Source: a virus. Taken from it: 64,000 nt of DNA. Positions 37,161 to 46,853 of the stretch are shown piece after piece (the stretch's first letter is position 1; the number at the start of each line of letters is the position of its first letter). The position numbers and the translations under genes were made by a program. Location of the stretch: positions 1-64,000 of IMG/VR virus record IMGVR_UViG_3300036795_000116; one strand, written 5' to 3'. The notes under the pieces are model-generated. The model did no database searches, was not told the origin of the DNA, and saw only the letters and a list, made by a program, of their open reading frames with translations.

Positions 37161-38822
37161 CTAGTAGAACGGTGGTGGATCTACCTGCGTGAGAACGAGC
37201 TTCCGACGGCGCCAATGGGTAAGCGTCGGATCGCCAGGAAGCGCGTTGTAGGTCTCTTCCGTGTCCTGGCCACTCGCTCCAGGCCCGGTCACCACCCAGA
37301 GTTCGGTGCCGTCCGGCTTCTGCAGCAGCAAGGTGCCACCGGTCCGGTCGAGTTCATCCACCACAGCCCAGTTCGTCATCGGGTAGTTGGGATCGCCTTC
37401 GATGAAAATCAGCTCGATCTCATATTCATCGCCATAGGTCGGACCTGAGACAATGAAGGGCAGAACCTGCGAGCCGGCGCCCCCGAGCAGCTGGAAGGCA
37501 CCTTGCATGCGCCGCTTAGTAATCTTGATGCCGGCGTCGCTCTGCTTCGGAGCCGCAATCGGAAGAATAACGTTCAACAACGGGTTCGTCGGATCCTTGA
37601 GCCAGAACCTGTTATCTACCGGCGTCGCGGACAACACATTCGACGGAGCACTCGCGGCCTGCAGTGGATCTCCACCGTAGGAAATCACCCGATACGACGA
37701 CGTGGTGTTCAAAGGCGCCACATAATCGTAGGCGGTGACCGACGAGTTCGCATTCGCCGGGAAGTAGGTAAGGCTCGGGATAGCCAACCAGGACTGCCCG
37801 CCATCACGGCTGGCCTGCACCGTGAAGGAAGCCGTCGGGGGGCTCGAACCGCTCGGGATGAACGTGAGCCCGACGCGGTTGTTGGTGTTGTCGTAGATCG
37901 CCGACTGCAGGATCGCGCCCGGCGGTGGTCCTGTGGCGCTTCGGGTCCAGCTCGTCGAGCCGACGGAGGACAGGAATTTGCCGGGCCCACTCCAGGCCGC
38001 CTGTGTTTGCACGTAGGCCACATACTGGCCGTTGGTGAGGTCGATCGTGAGCGTCCACTGCTGAGCTTCGCCAAGTGCGAAACCGTTGGTGCCGTCGATC
38101 GGCGTCGTCACGAATGGGGTGAATCCGGACGCCGTCGTCTGCGCCTGGGTGTAGACAGCGACTTGATAACCCTGTTGTGGCTGGCTGTCCGCCGAGAAGT
38201 AGGTCCAGTGCACCGTCGGCTGGGTGTCCGGGATGACGCCCGTGGGCGCGGTGACCGCCACCGAGGAGACCTGCTGGTAGGTGACGTCGAGATAGACCTC
38301 GGAGATGCGCAGCGGCGAGAACAGGAAAGAGTCACCACGCCCGACGTCGTAGAAGAAGTTGCCCGACTTCAGGTTCGACAGCAGATTCCAGGACTGACCG
38401 TCAGGCCCGATCGTGGCCGTGAAGACGCTCTCGTTCACGAAGGTGTTGGTGTGAGGGTCCGTGGGGCAGTTGGACTGGAAATAAGTCTTGAAGACCTGCG
38501 GCGCCTGCCCGACAACGGAGATCTCCCCGACCAGACACCGGAACCAGTGCAGGCACTGCGGAATCTGGTGGCCGGCCACGATGGTCTGAATGCGACGTCG
38601 CAGCCCCACCGAGTAGATCTGGGAGCCAAGCGGAACGGTGATCGCGGGGAAGCCGAAGCGCAGCACCTGCGAGTCCAGCCGGCAGAGCCCCGCGTTCAGC
38701 TGAACATAGGTGTTGTCCGAGCCGTCGGAGACCGCCTGCCAGGCGCTGGATGCGGTGACGAATCCCCAGATGCCCAGCTGAACAGCGGAGTTGGGCTGCA
38801 CGGTGACGGTGGACAGTGCCAC
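37161..38822 (-). CDS. Minor tail protein with Ig/FN3-like domains
   Basis: 553 aa. N-terminal beta region, then at residues ~195-400 two FN3-like units (TAPTGVIPDTQPTVHWTYFS; SFTVQASRDGGQSWLAIPSL), and a C-terminal domain with QVLPFIVSGPTYGDEYEIELIFIEG typical of siphovirus distal tail proteins. Comes directly after the tape measure, where distal-tail proteins sit. Confidence 0.68.
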   Translation of the reverse strand: MALSTVTVQPNSAVQLGIWGFVTASSAWQAVSDGSDNTYVQLNAGLCRLDSQVLRFGFPAITVPLGSQIYSVGLRRRIQTIVAGHQIPQCLHWFRCLVGEISVVGQAPQVFKTYFQSNCPTDPHTNTFVNESVFTATIGPDGQSWNLLSNLKSGNFFYDVGRGDSFLFSPLRISEVYLDVTYQQVSSVAVTAPTGVIPDTQPTVHWTYFSADSQPQQGYQVAVYTQAQTTASGFTPFVTTPIDGTNGFALGEAQQWTLTIDLTNGQYVAYVQTQAAWSGPGKFLSSVGSTSWTRSATGPPPGAILQSAIYDNTNNRVGLTFIPSGSSPPTASFTVQASRDGGQSWLAIPSLTYFPANANSSVTAYDYVAPLNTTSSYRVISYGGDPLQAASAPSNVLSATPVDNRFWLKDPTNPLLNVILPIAAPKQSDAGIKITKRRMQGAFQLLGGAGSQVLPFIVSGPTYGDEYEIELIFIEGDPNYPMTNWAVVDELDRTGGTLLLQKPDGTELWVVTGPGASGQDTEETYNALPGDPTLTHWRRRKLVLTQVDPPPFY

Positions 38823-38893
38823 AGAAAGCCCCCTATCAAGTTGTGAACGGGCACGGCTGGCCTCTGGGACGAGTCGCCAGAGGCCAGCCGCTA

Positions 38894-41800
38894 TTAGCCG
38901 CGCTGAGACAGAATTGAATTCACGATATCGTTGTTGTTCGAGTTGATCGCCGTATTAATCTTCGTGTCGATCAACTGACCATCCAGATAAACGTGGTTCG
39001 TCACCTGAACGGGCTGCGCCGCATTACCACCCATGCTCACCATGCCGGCACTACCAGAAGCGGTGTTGTAGTACTCCGCACCTGATCCCGCCGGGCCGAG
39101 CAGTCCCGCCTTACCCAGCGCGGTCACGGCCGTCGACGACCCGACCGCCGGGCTAGTCAGCGCCGAATACATCGAGGTAGACAGGGTAGTGTCGATGCCG
39201 GTGGTCATGCTGCGCGCCCAGATCGAGCCAACCATCAGCCCGGAGCTGTCCGCGAGGCCCTTGGTGCCATCCGAGGCCGCCTGCACAGCGGACCCAAAAC
39301 CACCCACCATGTTCTCGTCGAACAACCAGTCAGAGAACGGGATGAAGTTCGGCTGGACCTTGAGCCCATTCAGCCAGCGGGTGAGCCCGATCGAATAGCC
39401 CTGATTGACAGCGCCGGTCGAGAGCCCCTGCTGGAGCTGCATGGATGCGATCTGCCCGAGCGACGCACTGCCTTCGGCCATCACCGAAACACCATTCTTC
39501 AGACCGTGACTGAAGCCCTTGACCGCGTTGCCACCGATCTCATAGAAGACCTTCGAAGGCGACGCGATCCCGAGTGAGTTGCGCACCGTGGAGACGGCAC
39601 TTTGAGCCATCATCGCGGCGGCCTCAGTCACCTGGGCCTGGTTCTGCTGCATGCCCTGGCTCATGCCCTGAGCAACAGCCTGACCCATCTGATGCGACTG
39701 GTTGTGGATCTCCGGCATGTTGTCCGCGGCGAGATGGTCGATACTCCCCATGTGCTCATGCTCTTCGTGGCGGTCCCGATCGTGGCGCCGACGACCGTGA
39801 CGGCCCCCATGGTGGCCACCTCGGCCGTCATGGTCATCATCGTCGTGATCACCATGGCCGCCGTGTCGGTCGTGATCGCCGTGATGACCGTGTCCGCGAC
39901 CGCCGGGGTGTTCCGCCCACCAGGGGTTGTACCCGGTGTAGGGCGGGTTACCGCCGCTGCCGGAACCACTGCCGGAGCCGCCGCCGGAGCCGCTGCCGAA
40001 CATCCAGCCCATGTGGTCCTCGTGACGACCCCAGTCGCCGCCACCCCAGCCGCCGCCGCGACCCCAGCCGCCGTGGCCGCCGCCGTCGTGACCGCCGCCC
40101 CAACCGCGCCCGAAGCCGCGATCAGCTAGCCGGTCAGCGAAACGTTCGGCCATTCGGTCGCCGTCGTCGCCCCAGCCACCGCCGCCACCGCCGCCGTGAC
40201 CACCACCGTGGTGATCATCGTCGTCGCGGTCATGGCGTCCGTGGTGACGACCGTGGTGGCCATCGTGATCGTCGTCGTCGTGGTCGCCGTGGTGGCCGCC
40301 GTGATGACCCCAGCCGTGACGCCCGTGACCCCAGCCGTGGATGCCGTGACTCCGGCCCCAGGGACCGCCAAGGCCTGAACCGCCCCCACTACCCGAGCCG
40401 CCGCCGCCTCCCGAGCTGCCTCCGCCGCCGCCGGAACCACCAGGACCCCCCATGCCCCAGTCGTTCCACCAGTCACGGCCCCACTCATCGCGGCCATGAC
40501 TGATCGCGTCGCGGATCATGTCCCGCATCGCGCGACCCGGACCGTGGTTGTCCCGGATGCCGCGAGCGAAGCCCTCCGAGGTTTCCCAACCGTGTCCCAT
40601 CGTGACCCGCGAAGGCGACTTGATGCCCAGCGCCGTGGCCAGCGCGACACCCGAGTTGGCACCCAGGTTGGCAGCGGCTGTCACACCAGCACCAGCACCG
40701 CCGTCGACACCAGCGGTGAAGCCTGTGGCGAACTCGCCGCCCGCCTTGCCGCCCGCGGTGCCTGGGTCACTACCCGCCGGGGAACCCGCAACCTTACCGG
40801 CGGAGCCATCGACGGCCGCACCCTTAGCGGGAGGTGCCTCACCACCGGACTTGTTGAAGGTAGTGGAGTTCTGGCCCCTAGTCGGGTCACCCCACCCCTG
40901 CGGCTTCGTGGCGGGATTGAACCCCGACGCGAGCGTGCCGGGCGCGGAGTTGGTTGGCCCCATGCCGAGTGCGGCGTTGTTGCGGTCGTCCTTGATCTGT
41001 TGCGGCGTCTTACCCTGCATCACGGCCAGGGTCGAATCCGACTGATCAGCCAGATGCTTGTTCATCTGGCCTTGCTTGTAGGCCTGCATCGAGGTCTGAC
41101 CCCCGACCGGATTGATATCCATGCCGGCCGCATTCATCGCCTGGTTGCGGTTATCTTCCTCCGTCTTATTATTCTTGTCCTGAATCGCTTGCTTGGTCTG
41201 CATGTAGCCCGCGACGGAGTCAATGGTGCTCTGGTTCCAACCGCGCCCCACCGCCATGGCCTGAGCCGTGACCATCGCCCTCTCTTCAGGCGTGAGCTGC
41301 TTCCCTGAAGAGGTAGTCGTGGGCGGAGGCTGAGTTGCCGCCGTCGCGGTCGGCGTGGTCGTCAATGCTGGCGGCATGTTCGCCAAGTTCTGCTGGGCCA
41401 GCGTCGAGTTCAGGCTATTCATGTTGTCGGTCGCCGCTGGCGGCGGCGGTGGCGGGGTTTCCACGCCCGGCATCTTGACCGGGTCCGGGTTCCAGGCGTT
41501 CTCGTGCGCGGTCTGCATGTCGTTGGTCAGGTTCGTGACCGCGGAGATCGTGCCGTCCGAGTTGCGCATCAGGCCAAGCTGCAGACCCGAGCCCGCCGAC
41601 TGGCCAAGGGCCATGAACTCTTGCGACGGCGAGTGAGCGTCCAGACCCTTCGCACCCGCCGAGATCATGCCCTGCGCCATCTCGTGAGTCGCATCAGCGG
41701 CATCGCCCGCGCCACCCCGAACACCCAGAGCCATACCCTGTGCGGTGAACGCGCCAAGTGCCTGGAACACCTTCGATGGCGACGCGACGCCCAGAGGCTT

Positions 41801-44725
41801 GGTAGCACAGTTGACCATGGAACTCGACATCTGAGCGGTGGCGTTACACGCGGCGCTAGTGTTACTAGTGACACCAGCGCCGATGTTGGCCGGCAGCGCC
41901 GCACCGATTGCCGCACCGCCGGAACTGACGGTGCTCGTCGCCGAGGTGACAGCCGCCGCTGCCGCCGGTGCAACCTGCTGTACCGCCTGCGTGGCCGCTG
42001 GCGCCGACGAGGCGAGTGTCGAGGCCGCCTTGGTCGCGGCCTGGGTCTGCGTGGTCGACTGCTGCAGAGCGGGCTGCGCACTGGACGCCTGCTGATTCAG
42101 CCCCGACATAGCTTGGGTCTGGTCGTTGATGTGCTGCGTCGTCTGCGCCATTCCCGTGCTCGACGACGAAGCGGAAGAGCCAATCGCGTTGAAGCTGCTC
42201 GCCACAGACGTGTTGGCCCCCACCAGCCCGAGTGAGGCCTGGGTCTGGGCAGAGATCTGCGTCCCGCCGCCGCCTTGGAGTCCCGTGCCAGATCCGCTGC
42301 CTGCGCCGCCGGGAATCCGCATCGGAGCTGGCGTGCCGGGAGCGGCCGTCGGAGGAGCACCTGTATCGTTGAAAACGCCCTGGCCAAACCGAGACTGCCC
42401 AGCGGACGTACCAGTAGCTACGAACCCCGGCATTCCCGCCAGCGCCTTACCGGCCTGACTCGGGTCGATCTGCGTGCCGCCAGCACCCGCGAGAGACTGA
42501 TCCGTCGTGTACTGCTTAGCGGCGTTGTTAGCGTAAGCCTGCGACATCGGGCTAGTAGCCGGCGTCAGGTTGCCCTGCGCATCCGCGTTCCATCCGTAAG
42601 GTGAGCCACCGGCCGGAGTGGCGTCCGGGAACTGGTAGGGCGCCGACGAGGTGGTAGAAGGGCCACTGCTGCTGCTGGGGGTGCTGACAGCGCCGTAGAG
42701 GGCACCCAGGCCACCACCAGCCAGCATGGCGAGCGGGGCGAGTTCCGGCGCCCCCAACATCATGGCGAGGCCACCCGCGTCCATCGCGCCCGCCCATGCA
42801 TCGGAAGCGATCTGACCGCCCTTGCCAGGGATCTGGTTCAACCCAGCGCCGACGAGGTTCGCCCCCACGCCCCCGATGACGGCACCCTTACCGCCCTTTA
42901 GTCCGGGGAGTCCCGGGATCCCGCCCTTGAAGCCGAGCGCGGCACCACCGGCCTCAGCCGCGATGCTGGCGGTCGGGTCTTCGCCCGCTTGCTGCTGCAG
43001 AGATCCTGTCAGGCCGGCGACACCTCCTAGGGCACCAGCAACCCCGAAGCCCGCCGCGCCCTGTCCGAACATCTGGTGGAAGTTCAGCGCGCCCAGCGCG
43101 GCGCCGGTAAGAGTCGGTGAGGCTGCCTGCGAACCCCCTGGGCCCAGCAAGCCGTTCAGTACACTGCCCACCGCGCCCGTGGCGTCCGCCGCGACCTGGG
43201 TGACAATGCCACCGGCAGAGAGCAGACCTGTGGTCAAGTCGCTAATCCCCGAGGAGACAGCCGCGCCCTGCAGCGACTCTCCGACGCTCTTCACCGCGGC
43301 GACAACCTCCGGGCTACCTACGCCCTTGAGCAGCGCGTTACCCAGGTTGGTCGCACCCACAACAGCGGGCCCGATCGCGGGCTCCAGGTTGTGCAACGCG
43401 GTGGTCGCGCCGCCGGCCAGCTGCGTCGCGCCGCCCAGCACATTGCTCATCTGCTGCGCGCCGACAGCGCCAACCTCCTGACCCAGCCCGCCCAGCGCCT
43501 GCCCTAGCTGGTGCAGGGCTGGTACGCCCGTTGCCACGGCACTCTGGGAGGCTTGCTGGACGCCGGAGCTGAAGGACTGCATCGCCTGCTTGCCAGCGGC
43601 GGCCAGCGCGGCGTTGTCCTTGATCGCCTCGTTGACCGCGAACAGGCCGGCGCCAGCGCCGATCATCTCGTCGACGGCACCGGCCATCAGACCAACACGG
43701 GCGATGTTATCCATGCGGTGCCCGAAGCTGCCGCTACTTTCGTCGTCTTTCGGAGTCGACGGGGTCGAGCTAGGTGGTGGTCCACTGCGGCCACCACCGC
43801 CCCCGCCTCCACCACCGCCACCGCCAGGCGGAGTAGGTGGCCCGACACCCGCACGCGCGTAGTTGGCCGCGGCCGTACGGGTGTAGGAGGGCAGGTCGTC
43901 GAGGCTGCCGGCACTGGCGCGGGGACTGCCCACGCTGCTGCCCCTGGTGCCCGGAGGACCGGGAGCACGAGCCATCGCTGACGCATAGCTGTTCAGGTTC
44001 TGGGTCGCGTTGACAACCGCCTTGTCGGAGCTGGCGATCGCGGCCTCAGTCTTGCCCACCGACGCGGTGACCAGATCGCTCGCTCCGGCGGCCTGAACGC
44101 CGGCCGAGGCATGGGCGGTAAGGCTTCCCGCGGACTGGTCGAAGGAGGCAGAGATCCGGGTACCCTGCTGCTCCAGCGCCCGCCCAGCCGCCGTCGCCTG
44201 CGTCATCGAGGTGGTCGCGGTCGAGCCCATGGTGCTGATCGAGCGCGTAGCCGAGGTGGCCTCAGCCTCCGCCGAGCGCGAGCTGGTGGCGATGCTCTGG
44301 ATGCTGGCGTTGACCCCGGACAGCTGCTTGGACGAGGCCCCGACGCTCTCCATCTGCCGTTGCAGACCCGCGAGCCCGCTGGCGGCGCGAGTGATAGAGC
44401 CATCCTCCTGGACGCCCATGATCGCGCCAGCACTCGCGCCCGCCATCTGACGGTTCAGGGAGCGAACATCAGACTCCAGGCCCTGAACTTCGCCACGCCC
44501 CGCGGTGACCGCCGACGCGTCGAACCCGATGTTGACGCTGCCACTCGCACTGTCACGAGCGGCGGTGACCTTCTGCAGGCCACTGTGGGCAGCGTCCGCA
44601 CCGGACAGGTTGATGGCGACGCCAGCGGTCGAACCGTCAAGAGAGGAGATCGCGGCCTTGGCATTATTCGCCGCACTGACGAGGTTACTACAATCGCCAG
44701 TGAAGTCGATGTGCAGATTTGCCAT
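38894..44725 (-). CDS. Tape measure protein
   Basis: 1943 aa, the longest gene in the window, ATG 44725. Alpha-helical, Ala/Ser/Gln-rich, with recurring phage tape-measure motifs (SPSKVFQALG, SPSQEFMALG, SPSRVTMGHG, SPSKVFYEIGGNAVKGF). It follows the frameshifted chaperones, and its length sets the tail length. Residues ~1425-1675 are an exceptional Gly/His/Asp/Arg tract with repeated HHGDHDDDDHDG-type runs, unlike tape measures I know. No peptidase or lysozyme motif is evident. Confidence 0.9.
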   Translation of the reverse strand: MANLHIDFTGDCSNLVSAANNAKAAISSLDGSTAGVAINLSGADAAHSGLQKVTAARDSASGSVNIGFDASAVTAGRGEVQGLESDVRSLNRQMAGASAGAIMGVQEDGSITRAASGLAGLQRQMESVGASSKQLSGVNASIQSIATSSRSAEAEATSATRSISTMGSTATTSMTQATAAGRALEQQGTRISASFDQSAGSLTAHASAGVQAAGASDLVTASVGKTEAAIASSDKAVVNATQNLNSYASAMARAPGPPGTRGSSVGSPRASAGSLDDLPSYTRTAAANYARAGVGPPTPPGGGGGGGGGGGGRSGPPPSSTPSTPKDDESSGSFGHRMDNIARVGLMAGAVDEMIGAGAGLFAVNEAIKDNAALAAAGKQAMQSFSSGVQQASQSAVATGVPALHQLGQALGGLGQEVGAVGAQQMSNVLGGATQLAGGATTALHNLEPAIGPAVVGATNLGNALLKGVGSPEVVAAVKSVGESLQGAAVSSGISDLTTGLLSAGGIVTQVAADATGAVGSVLNGLLGPGGSQAASPTLTGAALGALNFHQMFGQGAAGFGVAGALGGVAGLTGSLQQQAGEDPTASIAAEAGGAALGFKGGIPGLPGLKGGKGAVIGGVGANLVGAGLNQIPGKGGQIASDAWAGAMDAGGLAMMLGAPELAPLAMLAGGGLGALYGAVSTPSSSSGPSTTSSAPYQFPDATPAGGSPYGWNADAQGNLTPATSPMSQAYANNAAKQYTTDQSLAGAGGTQIDPSQAGKALAGMPGFVATGTSAGQSRFGQGVFNDTGAPPTAAPGTPAPMRIPGGAGSGSGTGLQGGGGTQISAQTQASLGLVGANTSVASSFNAIGSSASSSSTGMAQTTQHINDQTQAMSGLNQQASSAQPALQQSTTQTQAATKAASTLASSAPAATQAVQQVAPAAAAAVTSATSTVSSGGAAIGAALPANIGAGVTSNTSAACNATAQMSSSMVNCATKPLGVASPSKVFQALGAFTAQGMALGVRGGAGDAADATHEMAQGMISAGAKGLDAHSPSQEFMALGQSAGSGLQLGLMRNSDGTISAVTNLTNDMQTAHENAWNPDPVKMPGVETPPPPPPAATDNMNSLNSTLAQQNLANMPPALTTTPTATAATQPPPTTTSSGKQLTPEERAMVTAQAMAVGRGWNQSTIDSVAGYMQTKQAIQDKNNKTEEDNRNQAMNAAGMDINPVGGQTSMQAYKQGQMNKHLADQSDSTLAVMQGKTPQQIKDDRNNAALGMGPTNSAPGTLASGFNPATKPQGWGDPTRGQNSTTFNKSGGEAPPAKGAAVDGSAGKVAGSPAGSDPGTAGGKAGGEFATGFTAGVDGGAGAGVTAAANLGANSGVALATALGIKSPSRVTMGHGWETSEGFARGIRDNHGPGRAMRDMIRDAISHGRDEWGRDWWNDWGMGGPGGSGGGGGSSGGGGGSGSGGGSGLGGPWGRSHGIHGWGHGRHGWGHHGGHHGDHDDDDHDGHHGRHHGRHDRDDDDHHGGGHGGGGGGGWGDDGDRMAERFADRLADRGFGRGWGGGHDGGGHGGWGRGGGWGGGDWGRHEDHMGWMFGSGSGGGSGSGSGSGGNPPYTGYNPWWAEHPGGRGHGHHGDHDRHGGHGDHDDDDHDGRGGHHGGRHGRRRHDRDRHEEHEHMGSIDHLAADNMPEIHNQSHQMGQAVAQGMSQGMQQNQAQVTEAAAMMAQSAVSTVRNSLGIASPSKVFYEIGGNAVKGFSHGLKNGVSVMAEGSASLGQIASMQLQQGLSTGAVNQGYSIGLTRWLNGLKVQPNFIPFSDWLFDENMVGGFGSAVQAASDGTKGLADSSGLMVGSIWARSMTTGIDTTLSTSMYSALTSPAVGSSTAVTALGKAGLLGPAGSGAEYYNTASGSAGMVSMGGNAAQPVQVTNHVYLDGQLIDTKINTAINSNNNDIVNSILSQRG

Positions 44726-44740
44726 AACCGCGCTCCAATC

Positions 44741-45450
44741 TTAATCGTCCTCGTTTTGCAGGTCCGCCTCAGCGACAGCCCACGGCATCATTTCCATGAA
44801 CTTGGCTACGTCCGCGTCTGTGCCGAACTGGCGGCCATCGTGCAGAATCGTGTTAGCCAAGTACGCCGTGTAGAAGTCCTGGCGCTGCGGACCGATTTCC
44901 CCTCTGATCTTCATCCAGGAAAGCCACCCCAACCACTGCGACCGAGTCAGAGAAGCCTGGAGAATGTCAGGGTGCAGAGATTTGAGACCAAAAGCGAGGT
45001 CGTACGCCGCTAGACGCTCTCGGTCTCGTCGGAGTTTCCCTCAGAGTCCGCTTCCCGAGCCATGTTCACCTTGTTAGCGGTGCCCATGAGCAGGTTCAGA
45101 GTCGCCTTGCCGAGACCGCCCAGCTGGCTGTTCGCCGAATCAGTCGTGGTGAAGATCCGGTTCCCGTGCGCATCACGGATGACGTAGCCCAAGAACCGGA
45201 AGTCCTCAGACTTGTTGTCATAGCGCTTCCGGCTGCCGTCCTTGTTGTACGTCCAACCAGACTCCAGGAAATCCGCGTAGTCCGACGCCGTCAGCTCCCA
45301 GAGCAGGAACCGAGCGGACTTCCCAGACTTGGTCTTCCACTCCGCTACGGTGACGGCTTCTTTCCGCAACGGTGGGGGTGCGGCGAGCTGCTTGAAGTTG
45401 GTGACTAGCTCAAAGTCGATGTCTTCGTCGACAGAAACGGCGTCGGGCAT
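44741..45450 (-). CDS. Tail assembly chaperone, -1 frameshift long form (G-T type)
   Basis: Made by -1 frameshifting at GGGAAAC (45034-45040). The first 139 residues are those of the short form; reading then continues LRRDRERLAAYDLAFGLKSL to 44741, about 236 aa in total. The extension (ASLTRSQWLGWLSW, FYTAYLANTILHDG) has no good start of its own, its only candidate being TTG 44932. The fusion fits the lambda G/GT paradigm: short and long chaperones load onto the tape measure, encoded immediately downstream. Confidence 0.8.
45010..45450 (-). CDS. Tail assembly chaperone, short form (G type)
   Basis: 146 aa, ATG 45450. Acidic start, LRKEAVTVAEWKTKSGKSARFLLWELTASDYADFLESG, and an acidic C-terminus EADSEGNSDETESV. 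Size and position between the major tail protein and tape measure are standard for tail assembly chaperones. The C-terminal Gly-Asn codons are part of the slippery site. Confidence 0.82.
   Translation of the reverse strand: MPDAVSVDEDIDFELVTNFKQLAAPPPLRKEAVTVAEWKTKSGKSARFLLWELTASDYADFLESGWTYNKDGSRKRYDNKSEDFRFLGYVIRDAHGNRIFTTTDSANSQLGGLGKATLNLLMGTANKVNMAREADSEGNSDETESV
45034..45040 (-). other. Programmed -1 frameshift slippery heptamer
   Basis: On the minus strand the heptamer is G GGA AAC (zero frame), the X XXY YYZ pattern. A slip gives GGG AAA and joins a frame that is protein-like for 97 more codons. Zero-frame termination occurs 24 nt later. Confidence 0.82.
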
Positions 45451-45494
45451 GTTGCTCCTACTTAAGACTAACTGCTCGGAGACTAGCTTTCGGC

Positions 45495-45779
45495 TTAAAA
45501 GATCGTTTGGTCGAAGGTGAGGAAATCATCTCGACGACATCTACAGCCCACGTGCATAGGTAGCTTTTCGCAGTCATTATTAGCGGCACACGGAGCGCAA
45601 CAGTCCGGGTGTTTGAGGACCTTGCAGTCGAACTCCGTGAGCCGCTGTGGGTCGAGCTGTTTCTTGACGTCATCAGACTTCTGCGAGTCCGTCACCGCTG
45701 AATACATGCACCGAGCGTCGACAGACTGACTGCGTGTGCCCGTGTCCAGCCTGGAGCCGGTATTCAGCGGTGACGACAC
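45495..45779 (-). CDS. Hypothetical Cys-rich protein
   Basis: 94 aa from GTG 45779, seven bases after the major tail gene stop; ATG 45707 is an alternative. The C-terminal half DCKVLKHPDCCAPCAANNDCEKLPMHVGCRCRRDDF contains seven or more cysteines and resembles the HP.CRC end of MuF-type proteins in miniature. Likely metal-binding; function unknown. Confidence 0.55.
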   Translation of the reverse strand: MSSPLNTGSRLDTGTRSQSVDARCMYSAVTDSQKSDDVKKQLDPQRLTEFDCKVLKHPDCCAPCAANNDCEKLPMHVGCRCRRDDFLTFDQTIF

Positions 45780-45786
45780 GGAGAAC

Positions 45787-46566
45787 TCAGACGTCCAGGT
45801 CGATGCCGCGGGCAAAGCCGAGCAGCACCTGCACGTCGGTCGGCGAACCCGAGGTGGTCCAGGACGCCCGCACCTGCGTGTTGACCGTGGACGTGGACGG
45901 CAGCACGATGCGCGCCGAGCCAATCGCGGTCATCGCCGGGAAGCTGATCAGCGGCGTCCACGTGGTGCCATCGGGCGAGTGCTCCACGGTCACGGTCACC
46001 GACGCGCTGGTGCCACCGTCGATCGCCCAAACGTGCAGCTGAGCGGTCGCACCAGTAGTGGTGGCCCCGCCGAAGCCAGCGTTCAGGTCCACCGAGCCGG
46101 TGCCGGACGCGCCAGCCAGCAGGTGCTGCGGCGACAGCAGGATCACGCCGTCGTCGTAGGCGCCACGAGCATCCAGCTCCAGGCTGAAGTCGACGGCATC
46201 CTTGAGCTTGGCGGTGATCGAGGCGTCGATGATCGAGCTGGGCTGCATGGTGATCGGCTGCAGCGGCTCCATGCCCTCCAGGCAGAACCAGGCGTTAACC
46301 GGGCTCTTGCGCCCGAACCACTGGTTGAGCTGCCAGTTCAACTGACCCTTATCCATGACGGCCAGGCCCTTAACCTTCAAGGAGCCTTCCTGCATGCCGG
46401 GCAGCGAGTTGCGGACGCGGGTTCCGAAGCCGGAACCATCAATCTTGTCCGCCTTGCGGGAGTGCTCAATGTCATTACCCTGGGCACCGAACAAATACTG
46501 CTCAAGCCCCCACTGCGCCTTGTAGCCTGGGTAGGCCAAGGTCACCTGGTTGAGGTCAACAGCCAT
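45787..46566 (-). CDS. Major tail protein
   Basis: 259 aa, ATG 46566. Starts MAVDLNQVTLAYPGYKAQWG and includes GFGTRVRNSLPGMQEGSLKVKGLA. The latter half (LHVWAIDGGTSASVTVTVEHSPDGTTWTPL) is an added beta-sandwich typical of siphovirus tail tube proteins. Position between connector genes and tail chaperones fits. Tail tube subunit. Confidence 0.75.
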   Translation of the reverse strand: MAVDLNQVTLAYPGYKAQWGLEQYLFGAQGNDIEHSRKADKIDGSGFGTRVRNSLPGMQEGSLKVKGLAVMDKGQLNWQLNQWFGRKSPVNAWFCLEGMEPLQPITMQPSSIIDASITAKLKDAVDFSLELDARGAYDDGVILLSPQHLLAGASGTGSVDLNAGFGGATTTGATAQLHVWAIDGGTSASVTVTVEHSPDGTTWTPLISFPAMTAIGSARIVLPSTSTVNTQVRASWTTSGSPTDVQVLLGFARGIDLDV

Positions 46567-46568
46567 GA

Positions 46569-46790
46569 TTAGCTCTTCTCCTTGCTGCTGGAGTCGCTAG
46601 AAACGGGAGCGGGGGACGACTTCTCGGCAAGAAGCGGACCCTTGCCGTCGGGACCTTGGGGGTCGAGGTATGAAGGGTCAACCGGGCCGGAATAAGGGTC
46701 GTTCTGCTTGTAGGGCGTGTTAGCGCCCGTCTTCGGGTCGGTTCGACTAAAATCCCGGAGAATTACGTACTGCTTTCCAGGCGTTGGCAC
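46569..46790 (-). CDS. Hypothetical small protein
   Basis: 73 aa, ATG 46790. KQYVILRDFSRTDPKTGANTPYKQNDPYSGP followed by a Ser/Lys-rich tail. Short proteins like this often sit between connector and tail tube genes. Starts just after a terminator. Confidence 0.6.
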   Translation of the reverse strand: MPTPGKQYVILRDFSRTDPKTGANTPYKQNDPYSGPVDPSYLDPQGPDGKGPLLAEKSSPAPVSSDSSSKEKS

Positions 46791-46815
46791 AGCGCACCTT
46801 CCTGTTCGAGGGCAT

Positions 46816-46837
46816 AAAAAAAGCCCCGTGAAGGGGC
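46816..46837 (-). terminator. Intrinsic terminator in the late operon
   Basis: GCCCC-ttcac-GGGGC followed by seven Ts on the minus strand, immediately after the stop at 46854. A textbook terminator that would reduce transcription from head genes into tail genes. Confidence 0.85.
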
Positions 46838-46853
46838 GACTGGTGGGACAGGG

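Noticed and set aside
37503-38846. 447-codon plus-strand frame opposite the post-tape-measure gene
   Set aside because: Shadow of a recognisable minor tail protein; Arg/Gly/Asp-rich composition typical of antisense frames.
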